In this document: positions 9,493 to 22,228 of the stretch, in pieces
How the letters are laid out: each line of letters starts with the position of its first letter
How positions within the stretch are numbered: position 1 is the first letter of the stretch
Assembly (NCBI RefSeq): GCF_963678975.1
Contig: NC_089273.1
Span: forward strand, 33,790,973 to 33,854,972
DNA length: 64,000 nucleotides
Direction of reading: 5' to 3'
Source: Dysidea avara
Taxonomy: Eukaryota; Porifera; Demospongiae; Dictyoceratida; Dysideidae
The notes under the pieces: generated by a model
What the model was told of the DNA's origin: nothing
Seen by the model: only the letters and a program-made list of their open reading frames with translations
Databases searched by the model: none
Made by a program: the position numbers and the translations under genes

Positions 9493-11875
9493 ATCACCTG
9501 CTGGTAGCATACCTAGGCCAAATGATTGGTCCAGTTCTTCACCAAAACCTTCACAGAGATATTCATTGCATTATTGTTCATCACAAAATATTTCTTTGGA
9601 TCCTTATGCTTCAATACATTTTCAGTACCATCGGTTAGAATCATTGTCAGAAATATCCTGTGCCCACGATTACCAAGAGTATCTTAAAAACAGATACAGT
9701 AAGGCACTGTCTGATACTTCTATTGAAGGTTGGCATGATGAGCAAAACAACAAATTCATTGACATTACGATAGAAAAAATAGGGTATGTACAAGAAGATG
9801 AGCTAGATCGCTCTTTGAGGACAAGTTCAAAACCAGGGATAAATTACAGACGACAATACAGTGCTCAAACATGTAGTTCTATTGCAGAAATGTTCCAATT
9901 TGATGACAGTAGTAAAAGACAGTTGATACTAATAGAAGGAAATGCAGGAACTGGTAAAACAACATTATCTCACAAAGTCTGTAAGGAATGGGCTTCAAAT
10001 AATATTCTAAGAAAATTCACTCATGTAGTTCTAATTCATTTGCGTGACCAAGAGCCAAATCATCTCCATTCAGTAGAGGATTTATTTGCAGGAACAGGGA
10101 TTGATAAATTCTTGATATGCAAAGAATTGGCAAAAAAAGACACAGTGCTATTTTGGCTTGATGGCTGGGGTGAATTGCATAATAGTTACAAGAAGAACTC
10201 TCTGTTCACACGATTGCTAGCTGGTATTGCATTTCCTTGTGCCACAGTTGTGGTAGCATCCAGGCCTTCTGCAACCATAAGTCTTAAAAATTACTGCACT
10301 TTTACTCATAAATACAAACTGAAAGGATTTAGTGAACCCCAAATTAAAGCATTTGTTGATGACTATTTTTCTAGACTACAGCGCAATAAAGAGAGGCCAG
10401 AATTTATGCAAAAGCTGAAAAGTATTCGTGGTCTGGCACAGCTGGCTGAAGTCCCTCTCAATCTTTCCATTCTCACAAAGGTTTTTCTTGATATGCGGTT
10501 CAAATTTCCAAACACTTTAACTGAAATTTATAACATTATTATATTGGTTGTTTTGCAATATCACAAAGAAAAAGTAGATAGCTTTGATGACTATACAAAA
10601 CCTATTATAGATCTAGATGATCTGCCACCAAAAATGCTTGATATATTACATGGTTTAGAGAAACATGCCTTTGATCGCTTTTTACCAGATTCACTCACTC
10701 CAGAGGAGGAAATATTGCAGTATATCAATTTACAAGGTAGACATTTGAAAAACTTTAATGGTATGGGATTGCTTGATGTGAAGAAACAGAGTTATCATAC
10801 AGGGGACTTCAAATGCTACCTGTATCGGTACAGAGTGTTTCAAGAATTCTTGGCAGCTATTTATCTAACTAGGTTTCAAAAATCTGTGGAGACAGAAGAG
10901 CTTAGGAAAATATTTGGAGACATGGATTATGAAATGGTTTGGATATTTTATGCTGGCATTACTAAGCTAAAGCGAGTGAAAATGCAACATCTACTCCCAG
11001 ATTTAAACAGACCACTACAGCCCACTCTATTGATAGGTCCAGTGAATACACACGAGGAGCTAGTAGAAAACTGGCAGCAATGCTATACTCACTTCCAGTC
11101 CATGAAGGAACATGAAGAAAATCACATGCAGTTTTTGTTTACACTTATCCTTTGCTGTTACGAAGCAGAAAATCCAGAGGCTTGTAAACATGTTGCTAAC
11201 TATTATTACTCTAATGATATTTGTCACATTGAAATACAACCTAATCATGCCATTCCATACTTCTTACTTGCAATCTCATACTTCATAACACATTCTGGTA
11301 AGAAATGGTCACTTCGCTGTGATAATGTCATTCCATCAGGTGTTGAATTTCTGTTAAAGTATAGAAAAGAGATGCCATCTGCATTCCAAACTGAAAATAC
11401 TGGTGGTCTATGGGTGCTGTGCTTTGTAGTGACATTATCAGAAGTAGAGTGGTTCATTGAGCTTATTAAATTGCAACCTTCTTTGCAATGGGTACGTCTA
11501 CTAACTGGAAGTTATCTAGGTGATGATGGGATACAAAAGCTTTGTAATTTCTTAGCATATGATGACTGTAACATTGCTAAAATAGAATTGGAGCACTGTG
11601 GCATAAAAAATTTTGGATTGAAATCAGTTACCAATTTGTTGAACAATAATAGCAAACTTCTTTACATTAATTTGAGGAAAAATTCATTTTCATCTGAAGG
11701 TATTAAAACACTTTTACACAACATTGAACAAAATACATCCTTGGAATATCTAATTATAGATGAATTCTTTTGCAGAGATCCTGAAATCATTTACATTCTG
11801 CAAGCCATCAACACCATTAGAACAGAGAAAAAGGCAAATACATTGTCATTAATACAAGACTTCCTCAATGAGTAG
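9493..11875 (+). CDS. NACHT-LRR (NLR-type) protein, large 3' exon
   Basis: Probably an intracellular sensor NTPase of the animal NLR class. The open frame runs from a GTG at 9461 (804 residues by that count, used here), but there is no in-frame upstream ATG before a stop at 9437. A splice acceptor ends at 9492, so this is probably an internal or terminal exon whose first exon is missing or further upstream. NACHT: Walker A GNAGTGKTT (160-168), Walker B FWLDGWGEL (231-239), sensor-like ATVVVASRPS (261-270), and winged-helix/NACHT-associated region to about 480. Ribonuclease-inhibitor-type LRRs occupy about 680-790. The usual second Walker B Asp (GWDE) is Gly here. No N-terminal CARD, Death or TM domain is in this exon. 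It ends in TAG. The family call is strong; the gene structure is incomplete. Confidence 0.85.
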
Positions 11876-12607
11876 AAAAGTTATTTTAAGCAATGTATAC
11901 AAAACTACATTATATATTATGTTACATAATGCATAACATCGCTGTTTGTAGCATTCAAAACTTTTGTTATTAAGATAATATTTTATTGTAGAAGGATGGG
12001 TTTGTAATGGTGTTGTTTATGGAACCAGATTATTATACTTAGCTATTTAACAGGAGTTTGGTATAATTAGGTAGCAAAATACTTGTATTGAGATTTTACT
12101 ATTTGTTACACTTATGGATGATTTATCCCCTGTAAAACTGATTATAGTTTTGTTTATTTTTTATGATTCCAATTGTGACAATTGACAACATAGATAGCAC
12201 TAATATAACTATAAATGCACTCTGTTTGACAAGCATAAAATGTGCGCTCTAAACCCAACTCTAGATCTATAAAAATAAGGTTATGAAGGGGAGCTCAGTT
12301 GTAAGTTTGAGAGAAGCAGGTATAACTATGTATTTAGGGGAACAGACAATGTATTATGATTATCACTAACTACTCATGCATACAATTCATCTACTGTACG
12401 ATGTTTAAGAATACATTCATTAACATAATTATAATAATGAGCCACATCTGTGAGATTTCTTGTGTGGTATGTTTTCATGTGTGCTGTATACTGTGTTCGT
12501 AGGCCTGATGTTGACCATTATAAGGCACTTTTTGTATATTCTAATGAAGTTGTATTACGTAGCATGTAGCTATTATAGCTTATACGTAGCAAATGTGACA
12601 TCACAGT
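11876..12607. other. 3' flank of the NLR exon, no gene seen
   Basis: AT-rich sequence with no open frame above background. It probably holds the 3' UTR of the NLR gene; several ATAAA-like signals occur but none can be singled out. Confidence 0.4.
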
Positions 12608-12802
12608 TGTGACCGAGTCTGACAAAATGGGGCTTATAGCTGGAAATACATATGTTTGCTCAATAATATTTATCTCCGTTGTAATGAAAAATTTAAATTG
12701 TTATATATCATATCCACAGAGAAAAGTTATAAAATTTCAAACTTTGGAACTAAGATCAAAATTTGACAGGCTATAAGCCCTATTTTGTCAGACTGGGTCA
12801 CA
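12608..12802. mobile_element. MITE, TGTGACC family, copy 2
   Basis: The 195-bp element starts TGTGACCGAGTCTGACAAAA and ends with the inverse of TGTGACCCAGTCTGACAAAA. The inverted repeats extend about 33 bp, to GGCTTATAGC. The interior is AT-rich and non-coding. Confidence 0.8.
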
Positions 12803-13508
12803 ATTGAGTTCACTATGAATGTCATAGTAAGAGAGTTTATAGAACATACATAATGTTGAGATGTGCATAACACAACCTGTAATATTGACTATAAATTTCA
12901 CATCATTTCTGCATTAGTTTTACATCATCAATACAGTCATATATATTATTACTGTGTTAAGCTGTGTACAACATTTCTCTTGAACACACTGTGACAATTA
13001 GAACTAATTGTTCAATAAATAAAATAACATGTAAAATAGAAGACCAGCACTCATGGCTGTATAGTATATATTTACTAGATTTCCAAGAAATTCTCAGTAA
13101 CAGATGTGGTATCATTCAATTCATGTGTATAATGGCTGTAATGTGTAATGTTATGTTTACTATTAAATTTATTATTCTTGTGTACACTGTGTGGTCTAAC
13201 AATTGTGACATAATTTCTTGGTACTGTTGACATCAAGGTGTAAAGTCCAGTTTCAGTATCAACTCTCCCTGCATAGTGCAACAACAAGCTGATATCATTC
13301 AATATTTATGTGATGAGATCTACAAGAAACAAAGCTACTAACCATGTATGCATGGGAACATAAATTTTGCATACATTTTCATGATCATGGCCATGGCCAT
13401 GGGTGCTTATGATAATATCATTCTATGCCATTATTCAATGACCATCTGACTTTCAACTCATGTACAGGTTACATAACTGTTCTTGCAAATTTGGTATGTA
13501 ATATAAAT
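12803..13508. other. NLR-flank-like repeat, non-coding
   Basis: Contains (about 12960-13270) a diverged copy of the segment seen at 795-990, 14030-14240 and 14560-14700, with the shared phrases ACTGTGTGG, TAATTTCTTGGTA and GTGTAAAGTCCA. No protein frame. Probably a duplicated NLR gene flank. Confidence 0.45.
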
Positions 13509-13758
13509 TGTGACCGGATTTGCAAAAAGGTACTTTTTCACACACAAATTTTGACCCATTTTTCACCGTTTACAACTTCATAACTTCTTAATCATTGCAT
13601 ATAATTATGTGACATTTTCCACGAGTATAGCTACAGTACCCGGCTACATTTTGTTGCAAAGAGCAACTTAATCAGTATAAGGAGTCAACTGTTATGACAT
13701 CTTGTTTGCTGGTATGTAAAATGTGTGGAAAAGGTACCTATTCGCAAATCCGGTCACA
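13509..13758. mobile_element. MITE, TGTGACC family, copy 3
   Basis: A 250-bp element with ends TGTGACCGGATTTGC and GCAAATCCGGTCACA, inverted, flanked by AAT/ATT. No coding sequence. Confidence 0.8.
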
Positions 13759-14996
13759 ATTATGTATATGGAATGTAGTTTGTGCACACATGCTGCTTAA
13801 ATGTTTCAGTACAATCATGTTTTTATTCTTTTTTTTGTCATGAATTTGTATTGTATATAAAAATTTATTGTAGTTAACCATGCATTGTATATCTTTTACC
13901 CTGGACACACCATAACCCTCAGACCTGACTGCTTCAATGTAATTAAAATTTAAAAAAACATAAGTATAATACCGAAGACCAGCAGTATGACATGCAACAT
14001 TGATTAGATTCCATCCAAAGAAATTCTTGTGTTGTAGTGGCAGCTGCCACTCAGCTGTGGAATCATTTAGTTGATGTATACAATGGCTGTGATGTGTATA
14101 ATATTGAAATATGACATTCTTGTCAATATATAGCTACACTGTGTAGGAACATATACACTGTGTGGGTGATGGAAATTGTGTAATTTCTTGATACAGTTGA
14201 CAGTGGGGTGCTAAGTCCAGCTGGAGTATCAGTTCTCTCTTTAAAGCATGCACATGCTACAGCATTCTGGGATCTGCCAGAAACAAGCACACAAAGTTTG
14301 CTTACATTTTCAAAATTTTGTGACTCAGAAATTGTGATGCTGGGTCATTGTGTATATAGTATCTTCACTTTTCCTAACCTCTTTATGTAACTTTTGTAAA
14401 ATTTTATATACCTCAACAGTTTGTAAAACAATGGAGCTAACATGCAGATACAACATCAAGTGTTTTTGTTAACTGCATCAAAAAGCTTTGCAACAATGAG
14501 AAGAATGAACTTCTTATTGCACATTTTTTGTTTGTCACAACCAATAATTATTACTGTGTTAATTCAGTGTTGAGGCAATAATGGTTCTGATATCATCTTT
14601 CGATATGTATAGAGTACAATGCATGTTTATTCTTAAACTAATTATTCTTGTATTCACTGTGTGGGTGACATGAGCTGTGACATAATTTCTTGTTAATCAT
14701 GAAACTCATAGGTTGGTAGTGAATCTAGTGATGTCATGGTCTGATACAGATGGAGTTACCTTGCAATATTTATGCAGCAGTTCAACACCAGCTGTAATGG
14801 TAGGCTTGGTAGCATTACAATGAAATGACCAATTCTTACCAGAATGAAACATGAAGTGAGGCTACCAGTAACAAGTAAGGTATAGCATTATTAGGAGGGA
14901 TTTCTATATGACAAATATTATTTGGGTAGAAGTGATTTGCAATAATCCTGCAAGCCTACTTCTGATGGGGTTAGCAGTGTAGGAGCTAGCACACAA
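13759..14996. other. Decayed NLR-flank duplications
   Basis: Two further diverged copies of the NLR-associated flank (about 14030-14240 and 14560-14700) precede the broken NACHT fragment. No usable frame. The arrangement suggests tandem NLR duplications that have since decayed. Confidence 0.4.
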
Positions 14997-15338
14997 GCTG
15001 AATTAGCAACTATTCGGAGCAGCAAGGTCTTATTCTGGTTGAAAGGTTGGGATGAGGTACATAATAAGTTTAAAAAACATTCAGTGTCAACTGAATTACT
15101 TTCCTCATGCTATGATTGTAGTGTCAATGACACCATCCGCCACAGCCAGAGTTACAAGTTTTTGCATAATCTCAAATTACTAGGATTTAATGAAGCTCAG
15201 ACCAAAGTTGGTGTAAAGGATTATTTTTCACAGAAATATGAACAGAATACTTTATCTCAGTCTTTTATGACGAAGCTGAATAGTGTCCATGCATTAGCTA
15301 AGGTAGCTGTAGTTCTCTCAATATTGCTACACTGTTGA
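14997..15338 (+). pseudogene. NACHT-domain fragment of an NLR gene
   Basis: The translation VLFWLKGWDEVHNKFKKHS matches the Walker B region of the intact neighbour (VLFWLDGWGELHNSYKK). It continues through a sensor-like segment, KLLGFNEAQTK, DYFSQ and LNSVHALAKVAVVLSIL before a stop at 15336-15338. The Walker A exon part and the rest of the gene are not recognisable. The first Walker B acid is Lys here, while the GWDE motif is kept. An internal shortening also removed part of the sensor region. Clearly a remnant. Confidence 0.8.
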
Positions 15339-15340
15339 AA

Positions 15341-15786
15341 CTATTTTCTGACAATTTAAAGGTACTTAGGAGAAAGGAGGAAGTTCTTACAGAGGGAATC
15401 AGATTATTATACCTAACAATATAAAGTCATTCAAGAGTACATACATGACTCATGATGACTGCCATTCACTTAACCAGATCAGAGCAAGAAAGATGAAACT
15501 AGTGCAGAAACATATTTGGGGATATGACATAATATGATCTAGCGTGGGTATTCAATGCCCATGTTACAACTATTACATATTAATAAATTGTAAATAAGTA
15601 AAGGTATAGTTCATAATGGACAATCGAAATGTGATGACTGATTTGCATATTATACACACTTAAAATAATATAGCTGTAATAATAATCACAGTGTACACAG
15701 CAAGCTACAAAGGGTGGTTTAAAAGTGTTTTAAATGAATATGGTTATGTAGTACAGCAACTTGTACTTATTTGTAGTTTGTGTCCA
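15341..15786. other. Intergenic, nothing recognised
   Basis: Gap between the NACHT fragment and the minus-strand LRR pseudogene; the two transcription units converge here. No repeats or motifs stood out. Confidence 0.4.
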
Positions 15787-15820
15787 TTAAAACTCAAATA
15801 TTTCAGCATAAGGAGGGAAA

Positions 15821-15940
15821 GGTGATATTATTTCATCATAATCATGGTAAGGTAATATCATTTCATAATCGTGGTAAGGTAATATCATTTCATAATCGTG
15901 GTAAGGTAATATCATTTCATAATCGTGGTAAGGTAATATT
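15821..15940 (-). repeat. 27-bp coding minisatellite
   Basis: Three exact 27-bp units begin at 15851, 15878 and 15905, with diverged partial units on both sides. In the LRR frame they encode MILPYHDYE repeats at the C-terminal tail, after the last LRR. Copy number may vary between alleles. Confidence 0.9.
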
Positions 15941-16208
15941 GGCTTTTTGGCAGGCAATCCTAAGTCTACCATCTCAATACCAGTCATTCCTTTCAAAACT
16001 TTGGTGATAACTTCAGCATCACTTTTGTCTAAACCACAACGTTTAAGATCCAAATGGACTAATAGTGGATTATTCAAAATTGGTTGTGATATAAGTAAAG
16101 CTGCTTCACTAGATATAATAGTATTGTAGCTCAAATCAAGATGCTCCAATGATGAGACATGGCACAATCCTTCAGCAATTTTAAGTACTGCCGATGCATT
16201 CATACTAC

Positions 16209-16251
16209 CAAGAGTTCATAATATATTCCTTATATATATTATGAACTCTTG
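16209..16251. mobile_element. 43-bp perfect palindrome with 7-bp flanking repeats
   Basis: 18-nt arms (CAAGAGTTCATAATATAT and its exact inverse) surround a 7-nt spacer. ATACTAC flanks both sides (16202-16208 and 16252-16258). Removing the palindrome and one flank copy (50 bp) restores the LRR frame, so this is an insertion with a target duplication, a very short MITE-like element. Confidence 0.85.
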
Positions 16252-19200
16252 ATACTACAATGAGACATTAACAAATGTGTAAAGGATGGATTGCTTCTTG
16301 TGCACATTGCTATCTTCTGTGCTGCTGTAACTGAAATGTTATTAAAGCTTAGAGATAAATATCTCACTGATTGTCTTTCTATAATTGCTTCAGCAATCAG
16401 CACAATTCCTCATTCTGATAAATTGCAGTCAGATAAATTTAAATGTGTTATTAAACAGTTGTCAATGACACATGAAACGAATTGGGAAGCTTCTTCATTC
16501 ATACAATAAGACTGCAAATTTAGATGTTGTAAAGATGTGATTTTAGTTAAGGAAGATAAGAATGTGCATCCATTGCTAGAAATCTTGCAGTTAGCAAAAT
16601 TTAGGTGACATAAATTATTATTGCTTTTCAATACATCAGTCAGGTTGTGAGAAACTTGGTCATTAATGATGTTACTACTTAAATCAAGATGCTTGATCAA
16701 ACTTAATCTAGAAAGAACATTTACAACATTGTGTGAAGGAAGTTTACACATTGATAAATTTAAATGTTTGAGACCAACATTATTGCAGATAACTGATACT
16801 AAAGCTTCTCCCACACTTTCAGTTAGTTTGGTTGATGCCAAATTGAGATATTGTAAATAATGTTTTTCTTTTAAAGCCCACATTATTTTGAGAAATCTGT
16901 ATTCATTTAGATTGTTATTTGATAGATTTAAATGTTTAATGTAATTACTGTTGTTGATGATGGACACTACTGTGAACAAATCTGTGTTGCTCATGGAAGC
17001 TACTGATTCCAAGATTAAATATTGTAGTGTTTTCATTGTGCTAATTTGATTCAAAATTGCAGATGTCTTATTTCCGCTGGAAAAGTTTATATGTTGCAAC
17101 GAAGTATTGCTTTGTATTGTGGCAGCAATAAATTGTGCTGCTTGTTCTGAGATGTAGTTTTTACTAATGTCAAAAAATATTAATGTAGTAATGCTTGCTA
17201 GTGCAGCAGCAATTTGTTTAATACCATCTTCTTGTATGTTGCAATCACTGCCATTAAAATACTTCAAGGACTTGTTGTTAGTGATAACAGATGCTACTTC
17301 AGCTGCAGATTCTTCAGCTATGTTGCTATGACTAATGTCAATATAGATCAATCGGAAAGAATTTTTGAGTGCTCTCATAATCAGTGTTAAACCTTCTTCA
17401 GGTATTTGACAATGACACAAGTCAAAATGTTCAAGCAATGGATTTGTAGCGATTACAGATGACAGTTTTATTACAGCTTCAAGATTAAATGAATTGTGGC
17501 TAAGGTTAATGTGTCGCAACTTGGATGTCAAACCTAGAGGATTAATAATATTTGTTATGCCACACACTGGTAGTTTAAATTTGGAAAAACTTATTTGTGC
17601 TAAAGATGGATTTAAATTGATAATTGATTTGATTTTATTTGTAATACCATCCATCACTTCTTTACTTGTAAAGCAAACACAATTCAAATTCAAAGAATCT
17701 AGTGTCCCTGTACAGTTTAGTGACTCAACTAAGGTTATCATTGTACTGCCATGCAATGAATCAGAGCTACTGAATAGTGAACATTCTGTAAAGTTTAGCT
17801 TGTCAGACATCTGCTTGGACAAATCCTGTGGCACAAAACAATTTGTAATGACAAACTTCTGGAGCGCTGTGTCTTCCTGAAAATCACAAATTATATCTAG
17901 AATTGCCTTGTGAAACACTGCGGCTTTAAAAGAAAGCAACCACCGTCTATTATTCCTGTTAAAAGCAAAACATAGATTGTAAATTGATTCCAGATCTTTA
18001 AAAAAGTTACAAGGCTTTGGTGGTAAACTTTCATTGATCAAAATAGAGAGCAATAAACTGATTGCAGTATCTGCATCAAATTCGATCAAATCTCGTTCCT
18101 CAAAAAACAAATCAGTCTTTGGTAATTCTGTAATGATTTGCTTCATTTCATGAAGTTTTAAGCAATTGTTATGGAGATGCAAAGAAGAAAGTTGTGGTAT
18201 CTTGTTTAGCAAGCACAATATGCTACCACAACCTTTGCAATTTAGATTCTCATGTAGTAGACAACTTATGAACCAGTAATGTGTTGCCTCAAAATTAAAA
18301 GTCATTTCTCTACTCACGAGTTTAACACCATCCATGTTACACATGATGCAAGCAGTAGAATTGTGTTGGATGACATTTACATGATATTCTTTGATGGATG
18401 AAATATAGAATAAGTCAGTAAGAGAATCACAAATTTGATGTATTCTTAAACAATTAAAGCAAATTATTAGGTTTTGTACACTGCAATTTGTTAACAACTT
18501 TGCTAGTGTTGTAGCTGAAGCTGACGAAAGTTCATTTTGTGAAAGGTTTAACACATTAACACTGACTTTAGAGAGACAGCTTAATAACTTCAAGCAACCA
18601 TGGTCGCCAATATTGCAACCAGTTAAGTCAAGTGTATTCCAAATCTTGTGCAGTACAGAAGACATTACACCAGTTTCAATAACTGTTGAGAAGTCAACGT
18701 TACAGTTATGTAGCTGCAAAGCTTGCAACGAGTTGTTATTTAAGACAACCTCATTTATTAGCTGATAATGTGATTTGTAAACTAGCAGTTCTGTTTGTGA
18801 GACCAATATGTATTCAGCCAAAATACTTTTCATTTTGTTTAAATATGTAGCAATCTGCAGCACAACAGCATCCAGTAAGTTGAGTTCATAAACAAAAATA
18901 GCTACATTATAATTAATAAAATTCTGGAGCAAATTTTGTGTATTGGAAATGTCACTAACCATCACATCACTGTCGAAAAAAAACATCATGTATTGAGAAA
19001 TCCTGTACTCTGATAAAATGAAAGGGTTAACATTATCAATTTTGCAATTCCTTAAAAAACCATTGCAATGTTTTCTGCTTGCATTGTGACATTTGTAATG
19101 GTAATTAATGGTACTCCTAAAAGAAAATTAAATATTTTATCTTTGCAATGCTGTTTGAATATAGCATCTTTGATTTTCATGTATGGAATGTTATTGTTTG

Positions 19201-21890
19201 CAATTATTACTCTTTTAATAATGCAAAATTGTAGAAGTTTTACTAAAGTAAGTATAGATGTTGAAGTTAAGCAGTTGTCTGATAAATTTAATTCTTCTAT
19301 GAATATCCCATTTTCTTTGTGCGAGAAACACTTCCACAAGTGTTCAAATTCTTTATCTTCTATGTGACATTTAGAAAAATCTATTAATTTCCAATCATGG
19401 GGAGAAATGGTGATGCTAAGTTGAAATTGTGATAAGTGATGAATATTTGCTTGCACAGAACGTAAAGAGTGATTAGATGTCAGCATTTTAGAAATTAGTT
19501 GATTGTGTGGTTCTGTAATAAGAAGTTTAGATTTTGACATCAAAATATATGTGTTTATTTCAGGCTTTTCATTCAAGTACATAGCTGTTTTCATTGCCAC
19601 ATCGTCCAGCAATTCTGCTTCAAATGCACAAAATTGTACATTATTTGGCGGCGATGAATAAATTGAAGACAATGCTATATGAAGATCATTTACCATGACA
19701 TTGCTTTGAATCAGAAAATAGATGCATGAATCAATTTTACATTCTACAAAGTCATTGCAAACATCAAGAATGCATTTTTCAACTTCGATACCTCTTAAAA
19801 ATATCACCATTGTAATTTCTGATTTTGGCACATTTAAGCAATTGATGATTTTTAAAGGAATACCCAATGAAAAATTTAATAATCTTTTCCCACAGTAATG
19901 TTGCACAATTAAAGTATCACTGAGCATTCTGTTTTGAATGTTGTTGTTGAGAATAATAAGATGCTCTACAACACAGTACTGCAATGAATCAAAAATCGCA
20001 TCAAAAATAGACATTGTTAGTTGATTAAAGGAAATGTCTAGTTTCTTTATGTAGGTTAACAAACTGTTATTGCAAAACAATGAGTTTAATAATGCTTTAC
20101 AGCAATTATCTCTCATGGTACAATATGATATGCAGATATCCTTTAAATGTTTATATTTTGTAGATAACACTGCAGTAAGATCTTCATAGTTAGATTCAGA
20201 TAGATCACACTTAAGTAACCAAAATGAAGCTAGTAAACATTTGTTTGTTAATGCAAGCAAAATATGTGACGACTTAGCATTGTAAGCCACAAATTGGGTT
20301 GCAGTGCTTGCAACAAAATGGACATTTTGGTGAACAAGAGTTAGTGTTTTTATTGCATTCCACACTTTTTGATTTAAAACATTATTTTCAAAGACAGTGA
20401 TTTGCTTGAAGTTACATTTGTCCAAAAGTAATTGAATTTCATTATTTCTGAAGCAGTCCAAGATGCAGATGTTGACATCTAATTTACAGTGGCTTGTTGA
20501 CGATAATGTTCTATACAATTCATTTAATCCATTCAAATTAGAAGTTTTGTAATTTGCTAAATAAATGGTTGCCCTATCTCTGCTACTTCTTCCATTTTTG
20601 ATTATTTTTAAAGGAATTCCACACTTGAAGTTCATTATTTGTTTATCAGTAAAGAAATGAGCTAACAACACATTAGTAGTGTTACTCTGAACATTGTTAG
20701 AGTAAAATATAAAAGTTTCAACAATACAGTATTGGAACGAAGCAATAATTTCTTTAAAGAATAAAGATGTTACAGTTTTTACAAGTGAAATATACAATGT
20801 ATTGATGTGTTTTAACAAAGTGGCACCATTGAAAAAATGATTGGCATAGCTGATTAAAGTTCGCCAATTCACCTTTACAAGATGAAATGCAAATAAGTTC
20901 TATATAGTGAATTTTCCTTTCTATTCTTTGCTTATTCAATATTGTTATCAATTTGACTGTAGTTTCATCTATGACACAATCTTCAATTGCAACCAGATTT
21001 GTTGTGTATAACAATTTTACCATTTTATGGATCTGTCTTTTTGCATTGTCCACAATGTATATGTTGCACACACTGGCATTCAGAGCTATCATATGCTGAA
21101 GTATAACAGTATTGTCCAGTAGATCACAGGTTACGTAAAGGTTGCAAGTGCTTACAGCATACCTGTTGTTAGGAAAATTCATAATATGCCTTTTTAACTT
21201 GAAGGTTTGACTGTTATGGCATTGACATAATAAGGTAACTCCAGTAAGGGTTAATGGAATTCCTTTCACAAAATTAGTTATATTTTTGCCATTAATAAAA
21301 TAATGGTGGAGCTGTAATTTAAATTGCTCTATTGTAATCATATTACTTGAAATAATCATATTCTCTACAATGGAAAATTGCAATAACTTGCACAATGTAG
21401 TGGTGGAAGAAGACGCTAACCCATTTTTAGATAGATTTAACCTTGAAGTATATCCCTTTCAGCTCCCCACTCCTGTAAGAAACAGATTGACAAACAATTT
21501 GAAATTCTTCATCTCCTATATTGCACCCTGATACGGTATATCAACAATATCCCACTTTGAGTTGTTTAAGGTTATGGTATAGTCACGGGCAATCATTCAA
21601 AATTTTGAATGCCTATCGATACATTTTGAGAAGCCCATAAAACCAGTCTAGCAGTGTGAAAAGTTTTAAATGAAGGTGAAGCCCTTCATATTTAATGTTT
21701 TTATGTAGCTACAGTGTAGTTTGAGGCAGGGTGGAACACTACAATTTGTTGTAGTAGCACAAGTAAGCCAGCCCGTACATCGCTCAGCTCCAGCTGTCAC
21801 TACCATGTTTTTCCGCTGCCAAATACAGCAAAAGCTGTAGGCTCTATTGGTTTTTCTGGGGAATAGTGATACTGTATATTAAATTTGTTA

Positions 21891-22035
21891 GGTCCTGTGG
21901 AAGCGTTTATGGCGTGTTTCTTCCCAGTGACTCAGATACAAGCCTTCAAAGAGCTTGTTTCACTCGAAAAAACTACTAAAAGTTCAATAAAACGTCTATA
22001 CAACCAGTAACTTAAAAAATTGCTTCCACAGGACC
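21891..22035. mobile_element. Small Tc1/mariner-like MITE
   Basis: The 145-bp element has perfect 14-bp inverted ends (GGTCCTGTGGAAGC) and is flanked by TA on both sides (21889-21890 and 22036-22037), the duplication typical of Tc1/mariner. It has no coding sequence. It sits in a stretch of about 650 bp (21600-22228) that separates two parts of the LRR pseudogene and may itself be an older insertion. Confidence 0.75.
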
Positions 22036-22228
22036 TAGATATTTTAGTTGTTTGGTCACTTGTGTTGAAATAGTAAGGATTCAGTAGTCTGTTAGTCTGG
22101 TTTTTGGCAGCGCGTTTTTATAAAACATCGCTCTATTGTAGACCACACACCCAAGAACAGTCATTGTTCTGTAGTAAAAACAAACAAGCACAATTAGTTG
22201 TATTGCTAACACAACACAGTTGTTGAAA

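Larger units (their letters stand above)
15787..21545 (-). pseudogene. Large leucine-rich-repeat gene, NLR-type, broken
   Basis: Four successive open blocks on the minus strand (about 21545-21440, 21460-20870, 20872-19052, 18989-16410) plus a terminal block (16203-15787) encode one long LRR protein. It has repeated modules: a GIPLKI-type linker, an ILD..TYLN segment, then LRRs such as LDLTGCNIGDHG and LNLSQNELSS. The N-terminal half (to about 18600) shows two to three copies of a roughly 290-residue module; the C-terminal half is regular ribonuclease-inhibitor-type LRRs. Breaks: single-base shifts near 21440 and 20875, a one-base loss in a T6 run near 19060, an in-frame TGA at 16410-16412, and a 43-bp palindrome at 16209-16251. 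LRR homology resumes across each break. No NACHT domain was found upstream. Some single-base shifts could be assembly errors, but the insertion and the TGA argue for a true pseudogene. Confidence 0.85.

Noticed and set aside
15821-15940. A CRISPR-like array, because of regularly repeated 27-bp units
   Set aside because: Units are contiguous without spacers and lie in a eukaryotic coding frame (MILPYHDYE repeats).
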